Positions 27,510-36,400 of a stretch of 64,000 nucleotides of DNA are shown one piece after another. The notes under the pieces are model-generated. The model ran no database searches and had not been told where the DNA came from. It saw only the letters and a list, made by a program, of their open reading frames with translations. Origin of the DNA: Prevotella sp. (GTDB taxonomy: Bacteria > Bacteroidota > Bacteroidia > Bacteroidales > Bacteroidaceae); the NCBI GenBank assembly GCA_017470345.1, contig JAFUEP010000036.1, forward strand, positions 25,466-89,465, written 5' to 3'. The translations under genes were made by a program, and so were the position numbers. Numbering within the stretch: position 1 is the first letter of the stretch; each line of letters opens with the position of its first letter.

Positions 27510-29318
27510 ATGATTACCAAAGCATATAAATTCATCTGTGCAGGCCTGGTCTGCTGCGGCATGGCCGCCGTCACCACCTCCTGCGAGGACTTCTTCGACC
27601 AGGAGTCAGACCACGTGCTCTACTCCGGCCATGATCACCTCAACAACGCCGTCGACACCATCTACAGCGTCACCGGCATCCTCAACAAGCTGCAGGCCCT
27701 GGCCGACCGCACCATCCTGCTCGGCGAGGTGCGCGGCGACCTGGTCGACCTGACCGACCAGGCCACGAGCGACCTTCGCGACGTGGCCAACTTCAACGTC
27801 GGCGACGACAACCAGTACAACGTGCCGCGCGACTACTATGCCGTCATCAACAACTGCAACTACTTCATCGCCAATGTCGACACCGCCCTGCGCAGCAACC
27901 GCGACCAGAACATCTTCATGCGTGAGTATGCCGCCGTCAAGGCCATCCGCGCCTGGACCTACCTGCAGCTCGTGCTCAACTACGGCAGCGTACCCTTCGT
28001 CACCGAGCCCATCCTGACCAAGGAGGAGGCCGAGCTCGACTATCCCCGCGCCGACCTGCAGACCGTCTGCCAGTACTTCCTCAACGACCTGAGCGACATC
28101 CCCGAGGCCTACAACACGGCCTATCCCGGCTATCGCATCATCCGCAACCAGGACTCGCGCTTCTTCTGGTTCCCGCTCAGCATCGTCCGCGGCGAGCTCA
28201 ACCTCTGGGCCGGCAACTACCGCGAGGCTGCCCTGCAGTACTATAAGTACATCAGCCAGCGCAACGGCATGAACTCCACCTATCCCACCGGCGCCGGCCT
28301 GCGCATGTGGATGCCCGGCAATGCCAACTACACCGGCACGCTGAGCTTCAACTTGAGCTCCTACATCTACTCACAGGAGAGCTACAGCGAGACCAGCGAG
28401 CTCATCACCATGATTCCCGGCGACTCCATTCCCGCCGAGGGCAACTACAGCCAGCTGCGCAACCTGTTCAACTCGACCAGCGACAACAAGCAGCGCTTCA
28501 GCATCACCCCCTCCGCCGGCATGGAGGAGATTTCTGAGGCCCAGGCCAACTGCTGCCTCAGCGCTAATGGCAACACCGTCACCTATGCACCCCTCGGACT
28601 CTCCAACCACCGCACCGGCGACCTCCGCCTGTCGATGGTTTGGGGCGAGAGCTACTCCATCGACGACATCACCAACGAGCGTCTGGAGACCCAGTCGATC
28701 TACAAGTATCAGACGCGCAACGTCCACATCTATCGCCGCCAGATGGTCTATCTCCGTCTGGCTGAGGCCCTCAACCAGGCCGGTTTCCCCCGCGCCGCCT
28801 TCACCATCCTCAGCCACGGTCTGACCAACCAGACGATGCAGGCCTACGTCATGCCCTACTACTCGCAGTCCGACTCGCTCTTCCTCGCACAGTTCGACTT
28901 CCCCACCAGCCGCTATAACGTCGTCACCGTCGAGGACATCATCGGCATGAGCATGGGTAGCAACCACAACACCATCGGCATCCACACACGTGGCTCCGGC
29001 TGGACACCCATGAACGAGTACTACCAGCTGCCCGAGGACACCCTCGCCGCCGCCGACGTGCTCACCCGTCGTCAGCAGCACTTCGTCGACAGCCTCCTGC
29101 TCAACGAGAACGCACTCGAGCTCTGCTTCGAGGGCACCCGCTTCTACGACCTCATGCGCTTCGCCCTGCGCTCCGACAACCCGGGCCAGTTCATGCAGGA
29201 CCACATCTACGCCCGTCGCGGCAAGGAGGGACGTGCCAGTGTCCAGGCCGACATCAAGGCTAACCTCGCCGACCAGCGCAACTGGTATCTCCGCTGGAAC
29301 GGCAAGATCGGCTTCTGA
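27510..29318 (+). CDS. SusD/RagB-family surface lipoprotein (second copy)
   Basis: About 602 residues from ATG at 27510 (MITKAYKFICAGLVCCG..., lipobox TTSC). A frame from 27501 would need a TTG start inside a leader of repeated GAAAATT units, so I prefer the ATG. SusD features are the N-terminal AVDTIYSVTGILNKLQ, the helix AAVKAIRAWTYLQLVLNYGSVP and the C-terminal LNENALELCFEGTRFYDLMR. It pairs with the SusC gene just upstream. A strong terminator follows, ending the operon. Confidence 0.94.
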   Translation: MITKAYKFICAGLVCCGMAAVTTSCEDFFDQESDHVLYSGHDHLNNAVDTIYSVTGILNKLQALADRTILLGEVRGDLVDLTDQATSDLRDVANFNVGDDNQYNVPRDYYAVINNCNYFIANVDTALRSNRDQNIFMREYAAVKAIRAWTYLQLVLNYGSVPFVTEPILTKEEAELDYPRADLQTVCQYFLNDLSDIPEAYNTAYPGYRIIRNQDSRFFWFPLSIVRGELNLWAGNYREAALQYYKYISQRNGMNSTYPTGAGLRMWMPGNANYTGTLSFNLSSYIYSQESYSETSELITMIPGDSIPAEGNYSQLRNLFNSTSDNKQRFSITPSAGMEEISEAQANCCLSANGNTVTYAPLGLSNHRTGDLRLSMVWGESYSIDDITNERLETQSIYKYQTRNVHIYRRQMVYLRLAEALNQAGFPRAAFTILSHGLTNQTMQAYVMPYYSQSDSLFLAQFDFPTSRYNVVTVEDIIGMSMGSNHNTIGIHTRGSGWTPMNEYYQLPEDTLAAADVLTRRQQHFVDSLLLNENALELCFEGTRFYDLMRFALRSDNPGQFMQDHIYARRGKEGRASVQADIKANLADQRNWYLRWNGKIGF

Positions 29319-29340
29319 CCCCACGCTCTTTCCATCACAC

Positions 29341-29390
29341 AAAGGTGTGCCACATTGAGGAGACTCAATCTGGCACACCTTTCTTATAGT
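29341..29390 (+). terminator. Rho-independent terminator of the SusCD operon
   Basis: AAAGGTGTGCCA and ATTGAG pair with CTCAAT and TGGCACACCTTT around a 4-base loop, followed by CTTATAGT. It lies 23 bases after the SusD stop. Confidence 0.85.
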
Positions 29391-29436
29391 CGTTAAAAAG
29401 AGACCCGAAGTGTTTCTTTTTTTCAAAAGAAAGTGT

Positions 29437-29444
29437 TACCTTTG
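29437..29444 (+). promoter_or_regulatory. -7 promoter element for the sugar transporter operon
   Basis: TACCTTTG matches TAnnTTTG, 25 bases before the ATG at 29469. Confidence 0.6.
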
Positions 29445-29468
29445 CAGTCATAAAACCAATAACGAACA

Positions 29469-30794
29469 ATGAAGACAGATTCCATACTCACGAAAGACGG
29501 CGTCAGCCTCGTCCTGCCCTTTATTCTCATCACGTCGTGCTTCGCCCTCTGGGGCTTTGCCAACGACATCACCAACCCGATGGTGAAGGCCTTCTCCAAG
29601 ATCTTCCGCATGAGCGTCACCGACGGCACCCTCGTCCAGGTCGCCTTCTATGGCGGCTACTTCGCCATGGCCTTCCCCGCCGCCCTCTTCATCCGCCGCT
29701 TCAGCTATAAGGCCGGCGTCCTCATGGGCCTCGGACTCTATGCCACGGGCGCCCTGCTCTTCCTGCCGGCGAAGATGATCGGGGCCTACGGCTGCTTCCT
29801 CCTCGCCTATTTCGTCATGACCTGTGGCCTGTCGTTCCTCGAGACCTCCTGCAACCCCTACATCCTCACCATGGGTAGCGAGCAGACGGCCACGCGACGC
29901 CTCAACCTCGCCCAGTGCTTCAATCCCTGCGGCTCCATCATCGGCATGTTCGTCGCCATGAACTACATCCAGGCCCGTCTCAATCCCCTCAGCAGCGACG
30001 AGCGCGCCCTCCTGAGCGACGCCGAGTTCGACGCCCTCAAGGCCCAGGATCTCAGCGTCCTCATCTCCCCCTATCTCATCATCGGCCTCGTCATCGTCCT
30101 GATGTTCGTCGTCATCCTGCTCACCCGCATGCCCGCCGACGGCGACAAGAGCCGCGACCTCCACTTCGCTGTCTCCCTGCGCCGTCTCATCCGCCAGCCC
30201 CGCTATCGCGAAGGCGTCGTCGCCCAGTTCTTCTACGTCGGCGCACAGATCATGTGCTGGACCTTCATCATCCAGTATGGCACCCGCATCTTCATGGCCG
30301 AAGGCATGAGCGAGCAGGCCGCCGAGGTGCTCTCCCAGCGCTACAACATCGCCGCCATGCTCCTCTTCATCTTCAGCCGCTTCCTCACCACGTGGCTCAT
30401 GCGCTGGTATCGCCCCGCCGTCCTCCTCGTCGTCTTCGGCCTCCTCGGCATGGTGCTCACCGCCGGCGTCATCCTCCTTCAGAACCGCCTCGGCCTCTAC
30501 TGCCTCGTCGGCGTCAGCGGCTGCATGTCGCTCATGTTCCCCACCATCTATGGCATCGCCCTCCGCGGCCTCGGCGACGACGCCAAGTTCGGCGCCGCCG
30601 GCCTCATCATGGCCATCCTCGGCGGCTCCGTGCTGCCCCCCCTCCAGGCTATGATCATCGACCGTGGCACCGTCCTCGGCTCCTTCCCCGCCGTCAATGC
30701 CTCCTTCATCCTCCCCCTCTTCTGCTTCCTCGTCGTGGCCCTCTATGGCCATCGCGTCACCCGTCATACCCCGTCTGCCCTCCCCAACGACTAA
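29469..30794 (+). CDS. FucP-type MFS sugar transporter (L-fucose:H+ symporter family)
   Basis: 441 residues with about 12 hydrophobic segments. The start ALWGFANDITNPMVKAFSKIF and the CNPYILTMGSEQTATRRLNLAQCFNPCGS region are characteristic of the FucP branch of the major facilitator superfamily. It would move a monosaccharide across the inner membrane with protons. The actual sugar cannot be read from the sequence; other members carry glucose, galactose or N-acetylglucosamine. The oxidoreductase starting 25 bases downstream suggests uptake linked to catabolism. It lies directly after the SusCD block. Confidence 0.88.
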   Translation: MKTDSILTKDGVSLVLPFILITSCFALWGFANDITNPMVKAFSKIFRMSVTDGTLVQVAFYGGYFAMAFPAALFIRRFSYKAGVLMGLGLYATGALLFLPAKMIGAYGCFLLAYFVMTCGLSFLETSCNPYILTMGSEQTATRRLNLAQCFNPCGSIIGMFVAMNYIQARLNPLSSDERALLSDAEFDALKAQDLSVLISPYLIIGLVIVLMFVVILLTRMPADGDKSRDLHFAVSLRRLIRQPRYREGVVAQFFYVGAQIMCWTFIIQYGTRIFMAEGMSEQAAEVLSQRYNIAAMLLFIFSRFLTTWLMRWYRPAVLLVVFGLLGMVLTAGVILLQNRLGLYCLVGVSGCMSLMFPTIYGIALRGLGDDAKFGAAGLIMAILGGSVLPPLQAMIIDRGTVLGSFPAVNASFILPLFCFLVVALYGHRVTRHTPSALPND

Positions 30795-30819
30795 ACGACC
30801 AACCCCTAAACTACCAACA

Positions 30820-32124
30820 ATGGACCGCCGACATTTCCTCAAAGACCTGGGCGCCATGGGCGCAGGCGTGCTCGCCCTCACCAGCCCCTGGCTCACCACC
30901 TTCGCTTCCGCCGACGCCACCGTCGGCCATCGCCTCCGCTTAGGCCTCATCGGCCCCGGCTCCCGCGGCCGCTTCCTCCTCAGCTTCCTCGTCCAGAACC
31001 CCAAGTGCGACGTCGTAGCCTTCGCCGACATCTATCAGCCCTCGCTCGACGAAGCCCTCAAGATGGTGCCCACGGCCAAGACCTATCATGACTACCGGCG
31101 CCTGCTCGACGACCCCTCCATCGACGCCGTCGTCATCGCCACGCCCCTCAACACCCACTACCAGATAGCCCTCGACGCCTTCGACGCCGGCAAGCATGTC
31201 TTCCTCGAGAAAGCCCTGGCCTACACCATGGAGGAGACCCTCCATCTCTACCAGCGCCACCGTCAGACCGGACTCATCTTCTTCAGCGGCCAGCAGCGAC
31301 TCTTCGACCCCCGCTACATCAAGGTCATGGAGATGATCCGCATGGGGCTCTTCGGAGAGATCAACGCCGTCCACGCCTTCTGGCATCGCAACGGCGACTG
31401 GCGCCGCGATGTCCCCTCGCCTGAGCTCGAGCGCCTCATCAACTGGCGCCTCTACCGCGAGTCGTCGAAGGGGCTCATGACCGAGCTCGCCTGCCATCAG
31501 CTGCAGGTCGGCACGTGGGCCCTCGGCAAGCTCCCCGTCAGCGTCATGGCCACAGGCGCCATCACCCATTGGCGCGACGGCCGCGAGGTCTACGACAACA
31601 TCCACTGCATCTACGAGTTCGACGACGGGCGCCAGATGACCTACGCCTCCGTCATCTCCAACCAGTTCTATGGCCTCGAGGAGCAGATTCTCGGCAACCT
31701 CGGCACCGTCGAGCCAGAGCGCGGCAAGTACTACTACGAGAACTACGGCCCCGCCCCCGCACCCGCCTTCGTCCAGATGCTCATGGAGTGGGAGGACAGC
31801 CTCTTCGGCGCCAACACCTTCGCCGGCAGCAGCTGGGACCCCGAGGTGGCCCGCAACAACCCCGGCGAGTGGATTCTCGGCAAGGCCCCCGAGTCCGACG
31901 GCACCTCACTCCTCCTCGAAGCCTTCGTCGAGGCCGCCATCACCCGTCAGCAGCCCCCACGCATCATCGAGGAGGGCTACTATGCCACCCAGCTCTGCCT
32001 CATCGGCCATCAGGCCATCGAGGAGCATCGCCCCGTCGCCTTCCCCGACGCCATGCGCATCGGCTACGCACCCTATGACACCCCCGCCACCACCACTGAC
32101 AACCCAACCATCGCAGCCCTATGA
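30820..32124 (+). CDS. Gfo/Idh/MocA-family oxidoreductase with Tat signal
   Basis: 434 residues from ATG at 30820. The longer frame from 30664 lies inside the transporter gene in another frame and is not credible. The N-terminus MDRRHFLKDLGAMGAGVLAL carries the twin-arginine motif RRHFLK, so export in folded form is expected. The Rossmann domain has GLIGPGSRGRFLL (~40-52) and the family motif EKALAYT (~131-137, in place of the usual EKPxA). Gfo/Idh/MocA enzymes act on sugars with bound NAD(P). Exported members in Bacteroidota often act on glycans or sugar derivatives. The next gene overlaps by 4 bases. Confidence 0.9.
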   Translation: MDRRHFLKDLGAMGAGVLALTSPWLTTFASADATVGHRLRLGLIGPGSRGRFLLSFLVQNPKCDVVAFADIYQPSLDEALKMVPTAKTYHDYRRLLDDPSIDAVVIATPLNTHYQIALDAFDAGKHVFLEKALAYTMEETLHLYQRHRQTGLIFFSGQQRLFDPRYIKVMEMIRMGLFGEINAVHAFWHRNGDWRRDVPSPELERLINWRLYRESSKGLMTELACHQLQVGTWALGKLPVSVMATGAITHWRDGREVYDNIHCIYEFDDGRQMTYASVISNQFYGLEEQILGNLGTVEPERGKYYYENYGPAPAPAFVQMLMEWEDSLFGANTFAGSSWDPEVARNNPGEWILGKAPESDGTSLLLEAFVEAAITRQQPPRIIEEGYYATQLCLIGHQAIEEHRPVAFPDAMRIGYAPYDTPATTTDNPTIAAL

Positions 32125-32363
32125 ACCGTCCCGGCATCCTCATCACCTATCGCCGCCTCCGCACCGAGGCCCTCTGGCTCGCCCTCAGCCTCGTCGTCGC
32201 CTGCGGCCTCAATGTCTACGCCATCATCCATTACCACGCCCCCTGGACCGAGCTTCTCACCTCTGTCCTCTACGTCCTCATGGCCACCGCCGTCGTCTAT
32301 CTCATCCTCCTTCTACTCCGCCTCCTCTTTTGGGGCCTACGCCGGCTGATCATCAAATCCTGA
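32121..32363 (+). CDS. Small two-helix membrane protein
   Basis: 80 residues. Two hydrophobic helices (~13-36, LWLALSLVVACGLNVYAIIHY; ~45-70, ELLTSVLYVLMATAVVYLIL) are followed by a basic end. Its start overlaps the oxidoreductase stop (ATGA), so it is translated with it. No family recognised. Confidence 0.6.
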   Translation: MNRPGILITYRRLRTEALWLALSLVVACGLNVYAIIHYHAPWTELLTSVLYVLMATAVVYLILLLLRLLFWGLRRLIIKS

Positions 32364-32396
32364 CCCCATAAGTCCCAACGCTCCCACTTCCCAACT

Positions 32397-33212
32397 ATGT
32401 CCTACATCACCATGCTCGGCACCGGCAACGCCCTCGCCACCCACTGCTACAACACCTGCTTCACCCTCCACGGCCCCGACCCCGACTCCCTCCTCCTCGT
32501 CGACGCCGGCGGCGGCAACGGCATCCTCACCCAGCTCGAGCGTGCCGCCATACCCCTCGACGCCATCGCCAACCTCTTCGTCACCCACGCCCACACCGAC
32601 CATCTCCTCGGCTGCATCTGGATGATGCGCATGGCCCTCCAGAAGCGCCATCCCCTCCACGTCTGGAGCCATCGCAAGGTCGTCGACCTCCTCACCTACA
32701 TCTGTCGTCAGATCCTGCCCCCACGTCAGTCGCGCGCCATCACCTACGCCGACGACCCCGCCCCCGACGCCTTCGTCGTCATGCACACCCTCCAGAGCGC
32801 CGACCACTTCAGCGTCGGCTCCTTCCGTCTCCAGTGCTTCGACATCCTCTCCACCAAGGAGCCCCAGTACGGCTTCACCGCCCTCCTCCCCGACGGCCAG
32901 CGCCTCTGCTGCCTCGGCGACGAGCCCTTCAACGACGCCTGCCGCCCCTACGCCGAGCGTGCCGACTGGCTCATGAGCGAAGCCTTCTGTCTCTACGACG
33001 ACCGCGACCGCTTCCATCCCTACGAGAAGCACCACAGCACCGTCCTCGACGCCGCACGACTCGCCCAGCAGCTCGCCGTCCGCAACCTCATCCTCTACCA
33101 CACCGAGGACAAGACCCTCGCCACCCGCCGCCAGCGCTACACCGCCGAGGCCCTCACCGCCTTCACCGGCCGCGTCTACGTCCCCGACGACCTGGAGCGG
33201 ATTGACCTCTGA
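32397..33212 (+). CDS. Metallo-beta-lactamase-fold hydrolase, RNase Z-like
   Basis: 271 residues. The N-terminus MLGTGNA and the metal site HAHTDH (residues 64-69, HxHxDH) place it in the RNase Z/PhnP-like branch. Later metal ligands fit GDEPF (~176) and EKHHST (~216). It hydrolyses a phosphodiester or similar bond; the substrate is unknown. Likely the last gene of the transporter operon. Confidence 0.82.
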   Translation: MSYITMLGTGNALATHCYNTCFTLHGPDPDSLLLVDAGGGNGILTQLERAAIPLDAIANLFVTHAHTDHLLGCIWMMRMALQKRHPLHVWSHRKVVDLLTYICRQILPPRQSRAITYADDPAPDAFVVMHTLQSADHFSVGSFRLQCFDILSTKEPQYGFTALLPDGQRLCCLGDEPFNDACRPYAERADWLMSEAFCLYDDRDRFHPYEKHHSTVLDAARLAQQLAVRNLILYHTEDKTLATRRQRYTAEALTAFTGRVYVPDDLERIDL

Positions 33213-33290
33213 ATGCGACGATGCTTCCCCCGCCTTAGGAGGAGGGGCGATTATTCATTTGTCGAGCCGTTAAATTAAAGTGACGAATTA

Positions 33291-33382
33291 CAAACAAAAA
33301 GTCCACCGTTAAAGGACGATGGACCGGGGCCTAATGTTTTCACAACGGAATAATCCTTATTGTGATTTGCTAAAAATTAGTA
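33291..33382 (-). ncRNA. tracrRNA of the type II-C CRISPR-Cas9 system
   Basis: On the minus strand 33382-33360 reads TACTAATTTTTAGCAAATCACAA. This is the complement of the first 24 bases of the CRISPR repeat except for one missing T (five Ts against six As). The anti-repeat is followed by the usual Bacteroidota continuation (AATAAGGATTATTCCGTTGTGAAAAC), then a GTCCA...TGGAC hairpin with a T run (33324-33291) as terminator. It is divergent from cas9 and ends 78 bases before the stop of the hydrolase gene on the other strand. It base-pairs with crRNA and guides Cas9. Confidence 0.9.
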
Positions 33383-33385
33383 GTG

Positions 33386-33393
33386 CAAAGATA
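33386..33393 (-). promoter_or_regulatory. tracrRNA promoter (-7 element)
   Basis: TATCTTTG on the minus strand. With transcription starting about 5-7 bases downstream, the 5' end falls at ~33379-33381, next to the first base of the anti-repeat. Confidence 0.7.
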
Positions 33394-33435
33394 AAGTTTT
33401 TCTTAGAATCTACCAAATATTTCAAAAGAAATTCG

Positions 33436-33443
33436 TATTTTTG
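33436..33443 (+). promoter_or_regulatory. cas9 promoter (-7 element)
   Basis: TATTTTTG matches TAnnTTTG, 27 bases before the cas9 ATG. It is divergent from the tracrRNA promoter about 43 bases away. Confidence 0.6.
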
Positions 33444-33470
33444 TCTCAAAATAACTAAAAATACAGAATT

Positions 33471-36400
33471 ATGAAGAAGATTCTAGGCCTTGATTTAGGA
33501 ACTACCAGCATAGGATGGGCTCTCGTCAATGAGAAGGAAAACGAAAGTGAGCAATCATCGATCATCCGACTTGGCGTGAGGGTCAACCCGTTAACCATTG
33601 ACGAGAAGACGAACTACGAAAAAGGAAAGTCTGTTACAACTAACACAGACCGACGTCTGAAGCGTAGCATGCATAGAAACCTGCAGCGCTACAAATTGCG
33701 CAGAAAAAATCTTATCGAATGTCTTATTGAACATCATATCATCCATGACAACACACCGCTCTTTGAACTGGGCAACGGCTCTACCTTTAATACTTATAGA
33801 GCCAGAGCTAAAGCCGTGACAGAAGAAATATCGCTTGAGGATTTGGCTCGTGTCCTGTTGATGATAAACAAGAAAAGGGGCTATAAGAGTAGTCGTAAGG
33901 TGAAAGACGGCGAAGAAGGAGAGCTCATAGACGGCATGGAGATTGCCAAAAGGCTCTACGACGAGAACCTGACCCCAGGACTGCTGCTCCGCGAATTATA
34001 TGAGAAGGGCAAAAAGACAAGGCCTGCCTTTTATCGTTCTGACCTGCAAGCAGAATTCGACAAGATATGGGAGATTCAGTCTGCATTTTATCCTGACATC
34101 CTGACAGACGACTTTAAGGCTTCTGTCCGGGGCTTCAACAAAACCCAGACATCAGGTGCGTTCTATGGAGTCTACAAGATATACACAGCAAAAAACATTG
34201 GCAAGGAAGGCTATGCCCAATCCCTGAAATGGCGAACAGAAGCCTTGTCACGACAGCTTGGCATTGAGGAGGTGGCCTACATCCTGGCAGACATTAATGG
34301 AGCTATCAACAACTCAAGCAAGCGCTTAGCCATGATTAGCGACAGGAGCAAAGAGCTGTATTTTAGCCATCAGACCATCGGCCAGTATCTGATGCAGCGT
34401 TTAGACGAGAATCCCAATGCCAGCCTGACAAACATCATATTCTATCGTCAGGACTATATGGATGAGTTTGAGGCTATTTGGGAAAAGCAAGCCCAATATC
34501 ATCCAGAGCTGACTGCCGAATTGAAGAAAGAAGTCAGAGACAATATTATATTCTACCAACGCGAACTGAAAAGTTGTAAGAATCTTGTCAGCTATTGTGA
34601 GTTCGAGCACCAGGAACGCGAAGTCATCATCGACGGAAAGAAGAAGATGATACTGACCGGATGCAAGGTGTGCCCGAAGTCATCCCCATTATATCAGGAT
34701 TTCAAGATATGGCAGATCCTGAACAACCTGCAAGTGTCAGTCGTCGGCTATCAAAAGAAGAAAATCAGAAAGGAGTCTTCGCAGTTATCCCTTTTCGACG
34801 ACATCGAAACAGGTTCTCTTAACAGATTCCTGAGCCAAGAAGAAAAGGACATCCTCTATCATGAACTCTCAATCAAAGAGAAAATGAACAAAAAGGATGT
34901 TCTCAAGTTGCTGTTTGACAATCCGAAGAATCTTGACCTTAACTTTAAGGAGGTGGAAGGAAACAGAACTGTAGCCCTTCTCTTCAAGGCTTTTCAAGAC
35001 ATCATAAGCTTGACTGGCAACGGTGAATTCGACTTCTCAAAGATGTCAACAGACGACGTCCTGTCCACTGCTGCCGAGATCTTTAGTGGATTAGGCTACA
35101 AGACTGATTTCCTTACCTTCGATTCCTTGCTCGAAGGTAAGGCCTTAGAGCAACAACCACTCTATCGGTTGTGGCACCTGTTATATTCTTATACGGGCGA
35201 CAATTCGGCAACAGGCAACGTGGCTCTTCTTGAAAGAATCAAGGACCTCTGCGGCTTCGAAAAAGAATATGCAAACGTTCTTGCTAATCTGCCGTTGCCT
35301 CTTGACTATGGCAGTCTTAGCGCCAAAGCGATACGCAAGATATTGCCACACATGATGAAAGGATATGAATATAGCGAAGCCTGCAAGATGGCGGGCTACA
35401 ATCATTCCGTTCGCTCTCTGACTAAAGAAGAACTTGCTACGAAAGAATATAAGACACGGTTAGACGAGATAAAACGCAACAGCCTGCGCAACCCCGTGGT
35501 GGAAAAGATCCTTAATCAGATGATCAACGTCATCAATGAGATCGTGGCCACCTACGGCAAACCTGACGAGATACGTATTGAGATGGCTCGCGAACTGAAA
35601 AAGAGTCAGGAAGAACGGCAACTATTAGAAGAGGCCATCAGAAGAAACACTACTGAGAGTGAGAAACTGCGTCATGAGCTGGAAACAGAGTTCGGCATCC
35701 AACACGTAACCCGAAACGACATTCTCCGCTACAAACTTTATAACGAACTGAAATTAAACGGATACAAAACGCTCTATTCCAACACCTATATCCCAAGAGA
35801 GGAACTCTTCAGCAAACGGTTTGACATTGAACACATCATCCCGAAAGCCAGACTGTTTGATGACTCTTTCTCCAACAAAACCATTGAGGTAAGGGATATC
35901 AACATCGAGAAGGGAAGCATGACAGCCTATGACTATGTAGCCGGAAAATACGACGAGAAATATTTGTCTGACTATAAAAGCCGGATTGAAGAGCTCTATT
36001 CCCAGAAGGTGATCTCAAGAACCAAGCGCAACAACCTGCTGATGCAAGAATCCGAAATACCCTCAGACTTCTTGGAACGTGACCTTCGTGATTCACAATA
36101 TATAGCAAGGGAGGCAAGGGAGATTCTGGAGGAGATGGTGCCCCATGTCGTTACGACCACCGGCGTTGTCACTAGCCGGCTACGCGAAGACTGGCAACTG
36201 GTCAACCTTATGCAAGAATTGAATTGGGATAAGTATGACGCCTTAGGCATGACGGAGCGCTATACGGATAAAAACGGAAATGTCGTCAAGCACATTAAGG
36301 ACTGGACCAAGCGGAATGACCATCGCCACCATGCCATGGACGCTCTGACGATTGCATTTACAAAGCGCAGCATTGTGCAATATCTGAGTAATCTGAATGC

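Noticed and set aside
30664-30819. Upstream extension of the oxidoreductase frame
   Set aside because: It overlaps the end of the transporter gene in another frame; the Tat signal starting at 30820 is the natural N-terminus.
29448-31031. 527-codon minus-strand frame opposite the sugar transporter
   Set aside because: Same antisense effect; the product is Glu/Asp/Ala/Gly-rich without motifs, while the plus strand encodes a clear FucP-type transporter.
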